From: a virus
IMG/VR virus record: IMGVR_UViG_3300046758_000288
Coordinates: 1 to 61,169 of that record
Strand: one strand, 5' to 3'
Length of the DNA: 61,169 bases
Positions 50,407-57,940 of this stretch are shown piece after piece; position 1 is the first letter of the stretch, and each line of letters opens with the position of its first letter. The translations under genes were made by a program, and so were the position numbers. The notes under the pieces were generated by a model. It was not told the origin of the DNA. It made no database searches and saw only the letters and a program-made list of their open reading frames with translations.

Positions 50407-50608
50407 AAAAGTTACTTTCGAAGAAACCCTCGACGACGATGATTGGGGTTTAATTATTGACTCAAACGGTAAACTAAAAGGATTGTTTATACCTGACGGC
50501 GCAGACGAAGATGATGTGCCTGAAAGTATTGTTGATCTCTGTGTTGCAGTGTTTGGAATTGATCCGTCAGAATTTGATGAAGACGAAGGACCTAGAGTGT
50601 ATCACTAA
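50396..50608 (+). CDS. Small acidic phage protein
   Basis: 70 residues, very acidic (TLDDDDWGLIIDSNGKLKGL). Stop overlaps the next ATG by one base. Function unknown. Confidence 0.55.
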   Translation: MKNKKVTFEETLDDDDWGLIIDSNGKLKGLFIPDGADEDDVPESIVDLCVAVFGIDPSEFDEDEGPRVYH

Positions 50609-50844
50609 TGCAACCTATAGAAATTTTTGAATATAAAAAACGTTGGCAACGTAAAGGTGCTCACAGTGTAAGACTACACAGTGACCTAAGACGCCAAGGT
50701 AAAGAATATTGTAAAGTGCAAATGATGCCTCAACAATGGGACATATCAGAATATACTAACGTATATGAAGACACATTTCATTTTGAATACAAACAGGACG
50801 CAGATGCATTTTCTCGTCAATGGCCGGAGTACATAAATCAATGA
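50608..50844 (+). CDS. Small conserved phage protein
   Basis: 78 residues, ferredoxin-like alternation of strands and helix possible (HSVRLHSDLRRQGKEYCKVQ). ATGA overlap with next gene. No function assigned. Confidence 0.5.
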   Translation: MQPIEIFEYKKRWQRKGAHSVRLHSDLRRQGKEYCKVQMMPQQWDISEYTNVYEDTFHFEYKQDADAFSRQWPEYINQ

Positions 50845-51038
50845 AGTGGGTATTAGTATTAATTTTCATTACTAACGGAGAATCAAACTCAGATTATATT
50901 GGAGAGTTTGATTCTATGTATGACTGCTTTTATGCAAGAGAAGACCTTGCAAGACAAACAGGTTCCGATCGAACTGGATATTTTTTACCCGGAATGCAAG
51001 GAATATGCATAGCAACACAACAAGAGGAGTTGAAGTGA
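50841..51038 (+). CDS. Small secreted or membrane protein
   Basis: 65 residues from ATG 50841. Short hydrophobic N-terminus (KWVLVLIFITNGES) and paired Cys later (YDCFYAREDL, MQGICIA). Could be periplasmic. ATGA overlap upstream. Confidence 0.5.
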   Translation: MKWVLVLIFITNGESNSDYIGEFDSMYDCFYAREDLARQTGSDRTGYFLPGMQGICIATQQEELK

Positions 51039-51039
51039 G

Positions 51040-51291
51040 TTGGAACAAGAAGCGAAACTTATTCTTATTACAGACTTTATTGAACAAAAGTTACGTAAAG
51101 AACAAGAACTTGATTTCTATCTAAAAGAATTAGAAGAACTACAACGTAAGATTGGTTGGTTACGTAGAGAAGTTGATCTTACAAATACAATTATTAGTAT
51201 GATAAAAACAGAAACTGTATACGACATAAAAGAAGAAATGATTGCCAATAATGAAAACAGGGTAATTAAATTACCCGAGGATAATAAATGA
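51040..51291 (+). CDS. Small coiled-coil protein
   Basis: 83 residues, TTG start. Heptad-like (FIEQKLRKEQELDFYLKELE) for most of its length. Overlaps the next gene by 4 bases. Confidence 0.5.
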   Translation: MEQEAKLILITDFIEQKLRKEQELDFYLKELEELQRKIGWLRREVDLTNTIISMIKTETVYDIKEEMIANNENRVIKLPEDNK

Positions 51292-51530
51292 GCGATATGT
51301 TTGAAATAACAAACGAAGCAATAGCAAATTTAGTTATGCTTGCTAAAGAAGGTGAAACAATGGATCCTATTGATTGGGGCGATTTAAACATCTCAGAAGA
51401 CCAAGCATACGTAATGATGGCAGCCCATGTTTTAGAAATGGAAAGAAATCACTTGACAGATGGCGCAATTATTGTTAAACTATTAGTAGAGAACTTTGTA
51501 TTAAACCTTAAACTGTTAGGAAAAAAATGA
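51288..51530 (+). CDS. Small conserved phage protein
   Basis: 80 residues, helical, acidic; ATGA overlaps on both sides show tight coupling. Function unknown. Confidence 0.5.
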   Translation: MSDMFEITNEAIANLVMLAKEGETMDPIDWGDLNISEDQAYVMMAAHVLEMERNHLTDGAIIVKLLVENFVLNLKLLGKK

Positions 51531-51757
51531 ATATAATATATGAAAAAACAGCAATGCTAACTAACACACGTAGTGAAGTTGCAGTTGAAGCTGAAGTTGA
51601 TAATATACAAGAACACAAATCACTAGATGCATTTATTGCAACTAATAAGATTCATATGCGTTGGAACGGGAAAGTATATGTGGGCAACGCACACGGCATG
51701 GAGTTTACTACGGCTGGACCAACTCAACGTGTAATTAACAAACAACGAGGTTTTTAA
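51527..51757 (+). CDS. Small conserved phage protein
   Basis: 76 residues, beta C-terminal half (IHMRWNGKVYVGNAHGMEFT). ATGA overlap upstream. Function unknown. Confidence 0.5.
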   Translation: MNIIYEKTAMLTNTRSEVAVEAEVDNIQEHKSLDAFIATNKIHMRWNGKVYVGNAHGMEFTTAGPTQRVINKQRGF

Positions 51758-51759
51758 TC

Positions 51760-52479
51760 TTGAAGGTATATTACACTAACGATGAAGCAGTATTGCAAGA
51801 CAGTGTCAATGTCAAGCAAGATATGTCTATGGCATATCTACCGCCAGAGTTGTTAGGTAAACATATACCAGAAAAGATGAAACTAAGTGACTATGTACAA
51901 TGTCCAGCGTTTACTGGCACTATTAGAAATACATATGCACTTAGATTTCCTTTTGATTTTACACTTAAGATAAACACACAAACTTGGAATATAGAATCAA
52001 ATCGACCTGAGTTTGTAAAAACATATCTTACTCCACCTTACGATAATAGCGGAGTGTTACAGTTACACTTAGGAACATTATTTTTTGCAGACAAGTCGTG
52101 TGTAGCAGAGCAAGTACATCCTTATCTACACAGTAATAGCTTAACACAAAACGCAAACGTATTACAAGGTCAATTTGATATAGGAAAATGGTTTAGACCA
52201 ATAAATCTTGCATTTCGTATCAACTCTACAGATAAAGAAGTTGTTATTGATTTTAATCGAGGTGATGTGTACAGTTATTTAAGACTTCATACTAACGAAA
52301 AAGTAAACATGTATGAGTTTGAAAACACACCAGATATAAACACAATAATGGCTCGTTGCGTAAGTTTTAAAAATGCAAAAACACAACCTCTAAAACAAAT
52401 GTATGATAGTTTCTTAAGAAAAAAGTACAATAAGAAATTATTAAAATTAATCCAACAAAATAAAATAGGAGAAATATAA
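51760..52479 (+). CDS. Conserved phage protein, unknown function
   Basis: 239 residues, TTG start 2 bases after the previous stop. Beta-rich ([20 protein letters not shown]) with a basic helical end ([18 protein letters not shown]). Aromatic and polar pattern resembles a small barrel domain. Stop overlaps the clpP start by one base. Confidence 0.55.
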   Translation: MKVYYTNDEAVLQDSVNVKQDMSMAYLPPELLGKHIPEKMKLSDYVQCPAFTGTIRNTYALRFPFDFTLKINTQTWNIESNRPEFVKTYLTPPYDNSGVLQLHLGTLFFADKSCVAEQVHPYLHSNSLTQNANVLQGQFDIGKWFRPINLAFRINSTDKEVVIDFNRGDVYSYLRLHTNEKVNMYEFENTPDINTIMARCVSFKNAKTQPLKQMYDSFLRKKYNKKLLKLIQQNKIGEI

Positions 52480-53096
52480 TGCCTTTAATTCCAATGGTAG
52501 TAGAACAGGAGAGTCGAGGCGAACGCTCTTGGGACATTTATAGTCGTCTAATGAAGGACCGCATTATTATGCTTAATGGTCCAGTTGAAGATGTAATGGC
52601 TAATGTAGTCGTTGCACAAATGCTTTATTTGGAGAGTGAAAATCCTGACAAGGATATTAACTTATATATTAATTCACCTGGTGGGCAAGTAACAGCCGGA
52701 CTTGCGATCTATGATACAATGCAATACATCAAATGTGATGTTAAAACTATTGTAATGGGTCAAGCATGTTCAATGGGTTCGTTCCTAGCACAAGCAGGTA
52801 CAGCAGGTAAGCGTATTGTACTGCCCGAAAGTCGTACAATGATTCATAGAGTAAGTTCAGGCACACCAGGTACAAGTGGTAGTGTACATATTCAAGAACT
52901 ACAAATTGAAGACATCAATCGACATTATGAAGAGTCACAAAAAATTAACAAGCGTCTTACAGAATTGTATGTCAAACACAATACCGCAGGTAAGTCCTAT
53001 GAAGAACTGTTTGAAACAATGAAGTTTGATACTTTCTTGACAGCGCAAGAAGCAGTAGAAAATGGACTTGCTGATAAAGTAGTAGAGAAAAGATAA
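52479..53096 (+). CDS. clpP: ATP-dependent Clp protease proteolytic subunit
   Basis: 205 residues, usual ClpP length. [40 protein letters not shown] and [14 protein letters not shown] hold the catalytic Ser (S98); MIHRVSSG holds the His (H123); [17 protein letters not shown] holds the Asp (D184). It forms the proteolytic chamber served by ClpA or ClpX; neither is in the window, so it would dock on host ATPases. ClpP homologs occur in some phages as prohead proteases, but the sequence here is the bacterial Clp type. With clpS and an LAA-ending tmRNA tag it suggests phage control of protein turnover. Confidence 0.93.
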   Translation: MPLIPMVVEQESRGERSWDIYSRLMKDRIIMLNGPVEDVMANVVVAQMLYLESENPDKDINLYINSPGGQVTAGLAIYDTMQYIKCDVKTIVMGQACSMGSFLAQAGTAGKRIVLPESRTMIHRVSSGTPGTSGSVHIQELQIEDINRHYEESQKINKRLTELYVKHNTAGKSYEELFETMKFDTFLTAQEAVENGLADKVVEKR

Positions 53097-53287
53097 TGGA
53101 AGTAGCAAGTAAAGATCCAGGCAAGTTTCACTTTTATGTGAGTCTTGTAAAAAGTGCAGTACGTATAGCCGCAGGTATTGCATTAATGATAGGCGGCTGG
53201 TACCTTGAAGAGTGGGGTACATGGATTATGGCAAGTGGCGGATTATTAATTGCCGCAGAAGTTTTAGGTATTGTGGAGGAACTATGA
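53096..53287 (+). CDS. Small membrane protein
   Basis: 63 residues, two short hydrophobic stretches (AVRIAAGIALMIGGWYL, WIMASGGLLIAAEVLGI). Starts at the last base of clpP (TAATG). Function unknown. Confidence 0.55.
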   Translation: MEVASKDPGKFHFYVSLVKSAVRIAAGIALMIGGWYLEEWGTWIMASGGLLIAAEVLGIVEEL

Positions 53288-53613
53288 ACCAAGTTGCAGA
53301 TAAAGTTGCCGACCTTAAAGGCATTCCTACTAGAAACGAACTGTTAAAGTTGTTAAAAGAAAACGTGGTGGAAGTTACGTTTACCAAATTAAATGGCGAT
53401 GAGCGTATAATGCCCTGTACGCTTGTCGAATCGTACCTTCCGCCCGCTCGCAAAGACGATGCAATTACTCAAAAGAAAGTTCGAGAGATATCTGATGCTG
53501 TTGTTGCAGTATGGGCTATCGAGTCTAAAGGTTTTCGTAGTTTCCGTTATGATAGAGTCAAAAAAGTTACAGTGTTAGATAACTTTTCAGTTGACAATAA
53601 TACAAAAACGTAG
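53284..53613 (+). CDS. DUF2693/WYL_2-like small protein
   Basis: 109 residues from ATG 53284. VVEVTFTKLNGDERIMPCTL and SDAVVAVWAIESKGFRSFRY fit the small SH3-like barrel of DUF2693, common in marine T4-like phages. May bind nucleic acid. The promoter for the tRNA cluster overlaps its end. Confidence 0.65.
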   Translation: MNQVADKVADLKGIPTRNELLKLLKENVVEVTFTKLNGDERIMPCTLVESYLPPARKDDAITQKKVREISDAVVAVWAIESKGFRSFRYDRVKKVTVLDNFSVDNNTKT

Positions 53614-53619
53614 TAGTAT
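53591..53619 (+). promoter_or_regulatory. Sigma-70-like promoter for tRNA cluster
   Basis: TTGACA 53591-53596, 17 bases, TAGTAT 53614-53619, 13 bases before the first tRNA. Confidence 0.65.
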
Positions 53620-53631
53620 AAGTAATAAGCT

Positions 53632-53721
53632 GGAAGATTGGCTGAGTGGTTTAAAGCGGCGGATTACTAATCCGTTGTACGTGAGAGCGTACCGTGGGTT
53701 CGAATCCTACATCTTCCGCCA
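53632..53721 (+). tRNA. tRNA-Ser (anticodon ACT)
   Basis: Acceptor stem GGAAGAT / ATCTTCC, discriminator G and encoded CCA. The long variable arm (GTACG / CGTAC) marks a class II tRNA. The anticodon loop TTACTAA lies on stem GCGGA/TCCGT, giving anticodon ACT for Ser AGU. Bacteria normally use GCT for AGU/AGC, so A at position 34 is unusual. Confidence 0.85.
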
Positions 53722-53725
53722 AGAA

Positions 53726-53799
53726 GCGGGTGTTGTGTAATGGTAAGACCTTAGCCTTCCAAGCTAATGATAGGAGTTCGATTCTCCTCACCCGCTCCA
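53726..53799 (+). tRNA. tRNA-Gly (anticodon TCC)
   Basis: Acceptor GCGGGTG / CACCCGC, discriminator T, encoded CCA, T-loop TTCGATT. The anticodon loop CTTCCAA on stem TTAGC/GCTAA gives TCC. It reads GGA/GGG. Four bases after the Ser tRNA. Confidence 0.93.
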
Positions 53800-53817
53800 A
53801 AAGAAAGGAGTCGCATT

Positions 53818-53967
53818 ATGCGACAAACAAAAGAACAACGTGAAGCAATTATTGCAGGTGCAGTAGCTCAGATAAAAGCAAACGTTGAAAAACTAAATAG
53901 TGGACCTATGGAACATACGTTAAAACGTAGAGCCGCACTTGAAAAGAAAGCGAATAAACGCAGATAA
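53818..53967 (+). CDS. Small basic protein between tRNAs
   Basis: 49 residues from ATG 53818, after AAAGGAG. Basic and helical (QREAIIAGAVAQIKANVEKL; RRAALEKKANKRR). An in-frame upstream extension runs through the tRNA-Gly gene and is rejected. Function unknown. Confidence 0.55.
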   Translation: MRQTKEQREAIIAGAVAQIKANVEKLNSGPMEHTLKRRAALEKKANKRR

Positions 53968-53972
53968 AAAAT

Positions 53973-54149
53973 ATGAATAATCCTGTTGTAAAAGTTGTTT
54001 ATAGGCATTGGAAGACTGGTAAAGAATTAGAAGTTACTGGTAAAATAATTCCAATAAACGAGAACAGTGATCGAATAGTAGTATTGTGTGAAAATGGTGT
54101 GTACGAAGATATCATACGTGATACTATAATAAGTCAAACGCCGGCATAG
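53973..54149 (+). CDS. Small protein overlapping tRNA-Thr
   Basis: 58 residues, beta-rich (VVKVVYRHWKTGKELEVTGK, then RIVVLCENGVYED), resembling a small SH3 barrel. The stop at 54147-54149 lies inside the tRNA-Thr acceptor region (overlap 10 bases), so tRNA processing would cut the end of the message. Confidence 0.55.
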   Translation: MNNPVVKVVYRHWKTGKELEVTGKIIPINENSDRIVVLCENGVYEDIIRDTIISQTPA

Positions 54150-54215
54150 CTCAGTTGGTAGAGCAACTGATTTGTAATCAGTAGGTCCCGAGTTCGAATC
54201 TTGGTGCCGGCACCA
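54140..54215 (+). tRNA. tRNA-Thr (anticodon TGT)
   Basis: Acceptor GCCGGCA / TGCCGGC, discriminator A, encoded CCA. Anticodon loop TTTGTAA gives TGT for ACA. T-loop TTCGAAT. Confidence 0.95.
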
Positions 54216-54222
54216 TATTATT

Positions 54223-54307
54223 GCGCCTGTGGTGAAATTGGTAGACACGCTAGATTTAGGTTCTAGTGCTTTACGGCGTGGGGGTTCAAGTCCCTCCAGG
54301 CGCACCA
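54223..54307 (+). tRNA. tRNA-Leu (anticodon TAG)
   Basis: Acceptor GCGCCTG / CAGGCGC, discriminator A, encoded CCA, long variable arm (TGCTTTACGGCG). Anticodon loop TTTAGGT on stem CTAGA/TCTAG gives TAG for CUA/CUN. Confidence 0.94.
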
Positions 54308-54329
54308 AACAAAAAGAAAGGACCCTAAG

Positions 54330-54635
54330 ATGAGAGAATGGGTATTCAATTGTTGGAATGTAGTAATGGATCATAATATGAATCCGCTGAGTAACATTCC
54401 AGACTTCAGTACACGACATATGATTATGCAAGTCCTTGCATGGATGTGGTGTATTGTATTTGCTATTATTGTAGGTAGTATGTGGGCAGGAGTGTTTAGT
54501 ATGATGCTACATACATTATTACTAGGTGCTATCGCAATCACAGTAGCAACATTCGAAACAGCTAAACGCAATCCAAAAGCATTCCGTAGAGACAACGGTA
54601 TTAATTCACGTGGATACGGTGGTGAACACGAATGA
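54330..54635 (+). CDS. Membrane protein, two predicted helices
   Basis: 101 residues. Hydrophobic segments at about 36-54 (AWMWCIVFAIIVGSMWAGVF) and 57-74 (MMLHTLLLGAIAITVATF), then a basic tail. Ribosome site AAAGGA. Overlaps the next gene by 4 bases. Confidence 0.55.
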   Translation: MREWVFNCWNVVMDHNMNPLSNIPDFSTRHMIMQVLAWMWCIVFAIIVGSMWAGVFSMMLHTLLLGAIAITVATFETAKRNPKAFRRDNGINSRGYGGEHE

Positions 54636-54790
54636 GTGAACAAACTAATTATTGTACCACAAAAGGATTGTTACCAGCATTCCTTATCATTGCTTTCTTT
54701 ATTGTAGGCATTCCGTTATTAATGGTAGACAATGCAAAATATTGTAAGCAGAGTATTATTCCTTGTTATCCTTGGGTAACACCGGAGTAG
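54632..54790 (+). CDS. Small membrane protein
   Basis: 52 residues, one helix (LLPAFLIIAFFIVGIPLLMV), Cys residues outside it (YCTTK, YCKQS, CYPW). ATGA overlap with the preceding membrane gene, so the pair is likely expressed together. Confidence 0.55.
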   Translation: MSEQTNYCTTKGLLPAFLIIAFFIVGIPLLMVDNAKYCKQSIIPCYPWVTPE

Positions 54791-54791
54791 G

Positions 54792-54798
54792 CTAAATA
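54792..54798 (+). promoter_or_regulatory. Late-type box
   Basis: CTAAATA followed by C, 8 bases before ATG 54807. Confidence 0.4.
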
Positions 54799-54806
54799 CT
54801 TTTACA

Positions 54807-54980
54807 ATGTTTAGTGCAGTCAAAGAAATAATTTGGCATTTAACGTGCAAGGGTTGTAGCAATTGGTTTACATATGCTACAATGGAAGATAAGTATTGCA
54901 TTGAACGAACAACATTTCATTGTCCACACTGCGGGAAAAAAGGCAGAGTAGATAAAAAAGATGTTGACATAACAGAATAA
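54807..54980 (+). CDS. Small zinc-ribbon protein
   Basis: 57 residues. CKGC (about 14-17) and CPHC (about 41-44) form a zinc ribbon of four Cys. No other domain. May bind nucleic acid or protein. Late-type box just upstream. Confidence 0.65.
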   Translation: MFSAVKEIIWHLTCKGCSNWFTYATMEDKYCIERTTFHCPHCGKKGRVDKKDVDITE

Positions 54981-54997
54981 AGAGTGTATTATAAATA
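54964..54997 (+). promoter_or_regulatory. Overlapping sigma-70-like and late promoter
   Basis: TTGACA 54964-54969, 17 bases, TATTAT 54987-54992, with TATAAATA at 54990-54997. The same arrangement precedes the tmRNA. Confidence 0.6.
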
Positions 54998-55023
54998 CAT
55001 AATAAGAAATAAGGAATACTAAC

Positions 55024-55092
55024 GTGTTAAGAACTGTACAACAATCGTCATTACAGAATTGGTGCCCAATACATGGAAGGGGTATGTCTTAA
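55024..55092 (+). CDS. Very short ORF in a short transcript
   Basis: 22 residues, GTG start after AAGGAAT. It lies between a strong promoter (54964) and a terminator (55122), so a transcript of about 155 bases is expected. It may be a leader peptide, a small protein or simply part of a small RNA. Confidence 0.35.
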   Translation: MLRTVQQSSLQNWCPIHGRGMS

Positions 55093-55121
55093 CGCGACTT
55101 TATAAAAAAGTTATTTTAAGC

Positions 55122-55156
55122 AAGCCCCTAGTGTTAATTCATTAGGGGCTTTTTTT
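55122..55156 (+). terminator. Rho-independent terminator
   Basis: Stem AAGCCCCTA / TTAGGGGCTT with a T run that ends at the first base of tRNA-Trp. Confidence 0.85.
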
Positions 55157-55230
55157 GTCGGTGAAGTGTTATGGTAGCACGGCGGTCTCCAAAACCGCAA
55201 GCGGGGGTTCGACTCCCTCCACCGATGCCA
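55157..55230 (+). tRNA. tRNA-Trp (anticodon CCA)
   Basis: Acceptor GTCGGTG / CACCGAT (first pair G-T), discriminator G, encoded CCA. Anticodon loop CTCCAAA gives CCA for UGG. T-loop TTCGACT. It begins directly after the T run of the terminator. Confidence 0.9.
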
Positions 55231-55235
55231 ATTAC

Positions 55236-55310
55236 TGGGGAATAGTCTAGAGGTAGGACGACTGTTTTTGATACAGTAGATCGTAGGTTCGAATCCTACT
55301 TCCCCAGCCA
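55236..55310 (+). tRNA. tRNA-Gln (anticodon TTG)
   Basis: Acceptor TGGGGAA / TTCCCCA, discriminator G, encoded CCA. Anticodon loop TTTTGAT on stem ACTGT/ACAGT gives TTG for CAA. T-loop TTCGAAT. Confidence 0.94.
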
Positions 55311-55311
55311 A

Positions 55312-55385
55312 CACTAAGTGGCAGAGTGGCTATGCAACGGACTGCAACTCCGTGTACGCCGGTTCGATTCCGGCCTTAGTGTCCA
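55312..55385 (+). tRNA. tRNA-Cys (anticodon GCA)
   Basis: Acceptor CACTAAG / CTTAGTG, discriminator T (the usual Cys identity base), encoded CCA. Anticodon loop CTGCAAC on stem ACGGA/TCCGT gives GCA. One base after tRNA-Gln. Confidence 0.93.
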
Positions 55386-55392
55386 TTTTCGG

Positions 55393-55421
55393 TTGACATA
55401 GTATCAAATATGTCGTATAAT
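55393..55421 (+). promoter_or_regulatory. Sigma-70-like promoter
   Basis: TTGACA 55393-55398, 17 bases, TATAAT 55416-55421, upstream of the phosphoesterase operon. Confidence 0.85.
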
Positions 55422-55455
55422 AGTTGTATAATTAGGCACACAAGGGCATAAGGCT

Positions 55456-55974
55456 ATGGCAATATTCGTAATCAGTGACACACACTTTAACCACGCAAAC
55501 ATCCTTGACTTTAAGGATTACGTTGGTAAGCCGTGTAGAGAGTTTGATAGTGTTGATCAAATGAACCAGTGTATGTTAGACAACTGGAACGATACAGTTG
55601 GTCCTAACGACACTGTTATTCACTGTGGTGACGTTCTTTTTGGTATGGACAAAGTTGATTGGTTAACAGCAAACTTTGCAAAGTTGCCTGGTAAGAAAAG
55701 ACTTGTTCTTGGTAACCACGACAATGTAAAGCACCTTGCACCGTTCTTCAAAGATATCCAGTTATGGATTGATATGAGTGATAAAGGTTTAATCTTTACT
55801 CACACACCTTTGCACCCTAGCACACTTGCTGAGAAGCATAGGTTTGGTGACGGCGACTTGTTGAACGTACACGGACATATCCACACTAATCCTTCACCCG
55901 AAGGACCTTACAAGTGTGTTTGTGTTGAGCAGATCAACTTTACTCCGATAGACATAGATAGTTTGAGGGCGTGA
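55456..55974 (+). CDS. Metallophosphoesterase
   Basis: 172 residues of the calcineurin-like type. VISDTHFNHANI (D-x-H), HCGDVLFG (G-D), LVLGNHD (G-N-H-D), FTHTPLHP (H) and NVHGHIHTN (G-H-x-H) form the two-metal site. It hydrolyses a phosphoester; substrate unknown. Early-type promoter; overlaps the next gene by one base. It heads the operon containing DNA ligase. Confidence 0.9.
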   Translation: MAIFVISDTHFNHANILDFKDYVGKPCREFDSVDQMNQCMLDNWNDTVGPNDTVIHCGDVLFGMDKVDWLTANFAKLPGKKRLVLGNHDNVKHLAPFFKDIQLWIDMSDKGLIFTHTPLHPSTLAEKHRFGDGDLLNVHGHIHTNPSPEGPYKCVCVEQINFTPIDIDSLRA

Positions 55975-56126
55975 TGGCTAAGAAGGTTAGGCGCCCTCAA
56001 GCACCTAAGGTTAGGAATTGGGTAGCAAAACAAGTTCGTGATTTAGACGGACCTTTTCGTCCAAAGGTAATTAAAAACAAGGTTAAGAAGAAACCTAAGT
56101 ATAACAGAATAGATTGGGATGATTGA
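55974..56126 (+). CDS. Small basic protein
   Basis: 50 residues, very basic (AKKVRRPQAPKVRNWVAKQV; KNKVKKKPKYNR), overlapping both neighbours. Likely nucleic-acid binding; not recognised. Confidence 0.55.
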   Translation: MAKKVRRPQAPKVRNWVAKQVRDLDGPFRPKVIKNKVKKKPKYNRIDWDD

Positions 56127-56313
56127 ACATCGTATGTACGAATTAGAAAAGTGGAAGAACGGTAAAATCGTTGAAAGACATATTGTCCTTGCCACACCCA
56201 AAAAAGCAACGTGGTATGCTTTACAAGGATGGGACGTATTTGATTACCACAAGAACTTAGATATGGAGCCAGAATATTATGAAACTGAAGGACTTTCAAT
56301 TATTGGAAACTGA
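56119..56313 (+). CDS. Small conserved phage protein
   Basis: 64 residues, beta-alpha (YELEKWKNGKIVERHIVLAT) with aromatic C-terminal half. Overlaps the previous gene by 8 bases and the next by 35. Function unknown. Confidence 0.5.
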   Translation: MIEHRMYELEKWKNGKIVERHIVLATPKKATWYALQGWDVFDYHKNLDMEPEYYETEGLSIIGN

Positions 56314-56563
56314 TGTACCAAAAGGTGTACAAGCTATTGTTAACTTTGGTAAGTATGAACTTAGCATCGTTAACAACGAAGCGTCATACGGCAACAAACA
56401 GGGCTTGTTTGAAATTGCTGTATTCAAAGATGGTGAACAAACCGAACTTCCTGGTATTACCCAGCCTGGTGATACAGTAAAAGGCTTCTTGACAAGTGAA
56501 GAAGTTGATGCTATACTAACTAAAATGTACACAATAACAGGCAAAGAAGGCAAACAGATATGA
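56279..56563 (+). CDS. Small protein with capsid-targeting-like N-terminus
   Basis: 94 residues. MKLKDFQLLE at the start matches the pattern of the proteins at 3248 and 30689 (basic residue 2, D-F at 5-6, L-x-E at 8-10). The rest is a beta-rich domain (VQAIVNFGKYELSIVNNEAS). Might be a small internal head protein. It overlaps the ligase gene by 4 bases, so expression is tied to early genes, which argues against. Confidence 0.5.
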   Translation: MKLKDFQLLETDVPKGVQAIVNFGKYELSIVNNEASYGNKQGLFEIAVFKDGEQTELPGITQPGDTVKGFLTSEEVDAILTKMYTITGKEGKQI

Positions 56564-57867
56564 GAACACAACCACAGGACATTATTGCACGTTTAGAAGC
56601 AGACAATAGTCGACTTGCAAAAGAAGCAATTCTAAAAGAAGCACACGAGGAAGGACTTCCAGAGTTCTTTGAAGGTCTTACAATGGCCCTTGACCCACTT
56701 GTTACATTTGGAGTTAAGCAAGTGCCTGAACGTTCAGATGTACTAAGTGGTCAAGGTCTTGAATGGCCCGTGTTCAAAGAATTGTGCCGTAAGTTACAAG
56801 ACCGTAGCCTTACTGGTCACGCCGCTCGTGATGCAATTATTTTGTGTAAAGATACTGCTACTGAAGAACAATGGAACGGATGGTACCGTAGGATTCTTAT
56901 CAAGGATTTGCGTTGCGGCGTTTCAGAAAAAACTGTAAACAAGATTGCACCAGGTACAGTACCTATGTTTACTTGTAGTCTAGCACATGACTCTGCTAAC
57001 CACGAAAAGAAGATGGTTGGTAAAAAGCAAATTGAAATTAAACTAGACGGTGTTCGTGTACTTACAGTTATTCAAGGTGATAAGGTTGAGATGTTTAGTC
57101 GTAACGGTAAACAGTTTCACAACTTTGGTCACATCATTGCAGAGATTGAAGCAGTAATTAAAGAACACCCTGTGCCTTATCCGCTTGTACTAGACGGAGA
57201 AGTAATGAGTGCTAACTTCCAAGACCTTATGAAGCAAGTGCATCGTAAAGACGGTAAGCAATCAACTGATGCTGTACTACACTTGTTTGATACTATTCCA
57301 TTAGGTTGTTTCAAAGCAGGTAGTTGGGACAAGCCACAGAGCTTTAGGAGCCTTATTACTAACCATTGGGTACGTGATCATCAAGACGCCTTAGCGCACG
57401 TACAAGCGTTGGATTGGGAAGATGTTGACTTGGACACACCCGAAGGTCAAGAACGCTTTGTAGCGTTAAATAAAGCGGCTGTAGACGGTGGTTATGAAGG
57501 TGTTATGATTAAGGACACTGATGCACCATACGAATGTAAGCGTACACACGCTTGGCTAAAGGCAAAACCATTTATAGAAGTAACATTGGAGGTAGTAGAT
57601 GTTGAAGAAGGTACTGGCCGTAATGAAGGCAGACTTGGAGCGATTGTCTGCAACGGAGTCGACGACGGTAAGACTATTAGCGTTAATGTCGGTAGTGGCT
57701 TCACTGATGTTCATAGGGACGACTATTGGAATAATCGTGATGCTCTTATTGGCAATCTTGTAGAGGTGCGAGCAGATGCAATTACACAAAATCAAGACGG
57801 TACTTACTCGCTTCGTTTCCCAAGGTTCAAAACCTTCCGAGGATTCGAAGTTGGTGAAAAAGTCTAA
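56560..57867 (+). CDS. ATP-dependent DNA ligase
   Basis: Seals DNA nicks during phage replication; the T4 counterpart is gp30. 435 residues (T4 487). After a helical N-terminal domain come motif I EIKLDGVRV (adenylated Lys, K161), motif Ia FSRNGKQF, motif III LVLDGEVM, motif IV YEGVMIK and motif V HAWLKAKP, then the OB domain. It starts by overlapping the gene at 56279 (ATGA). Confidence 0.94.
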   Translation: MRTQPQDIIARLEADNSRLAKEAILKEAHEEGLPEFFEGLTMALDPLVTFGVKQVPERSDVLSGQGLEWPVFKELCRKLQDRSLTGHAARDAIILCKDTATEEQWNGWYRRILIKDLRCGVSEKTVNKIAPGTVPMFTCSLAHDSANHEKKMVGKKQIEIKLDGVRVLTVIQGDKVEMFSRNGKQFHNFGHIIAEIEAVIKEHPVPYPLVLDGEVMSANFQDLMKQVHRKDGKQSTDAVLHLFDTIPLGCFKAGSWDKPQSFRSLITNHWVRDHQDALAHVQALDWEDVDLDTPEGQERFVALNKAAVDGGYEGVMIKDTDAPYECKRTHAWLKAKPFIEVTLEVVDVEEGTGRNEGRLGAIVCNGVDDGKTISVNVGSGFTDVHRDDYWNNRDALIGNLVEVRADAITQNQDGTYSLRFPRFKTFRGFEVGEKV

Positions 57868-57940
57868 AATACAAAGATACACCAAGAGCAAGGCAAACGA
57901 AAATGCTCGTTGCGTATGGGACTTAGAGCATGAAGGCTGA
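57854..57940 (+). CDS. Very short basic ORF after ligase
   Basis: 28 residues from GTG 57854 (SKIQRYTKSKANENARCVWD). It overlaps the ligase end by 14 bases and the next gene by 11. Its protein-like composition and tight packing make coding plausible. Function unknown. Confidence 0.4.
   Translation: MKKSKIQRYTKSKANENARCVWDLEHEG

Noticed and set aside
51436-51464. TTGACA...TAAACT promoter-like match inside the gene at 51288
   Set aside because: Lies in a tightly overlapping operon with a weak minus-10; chance match likely.
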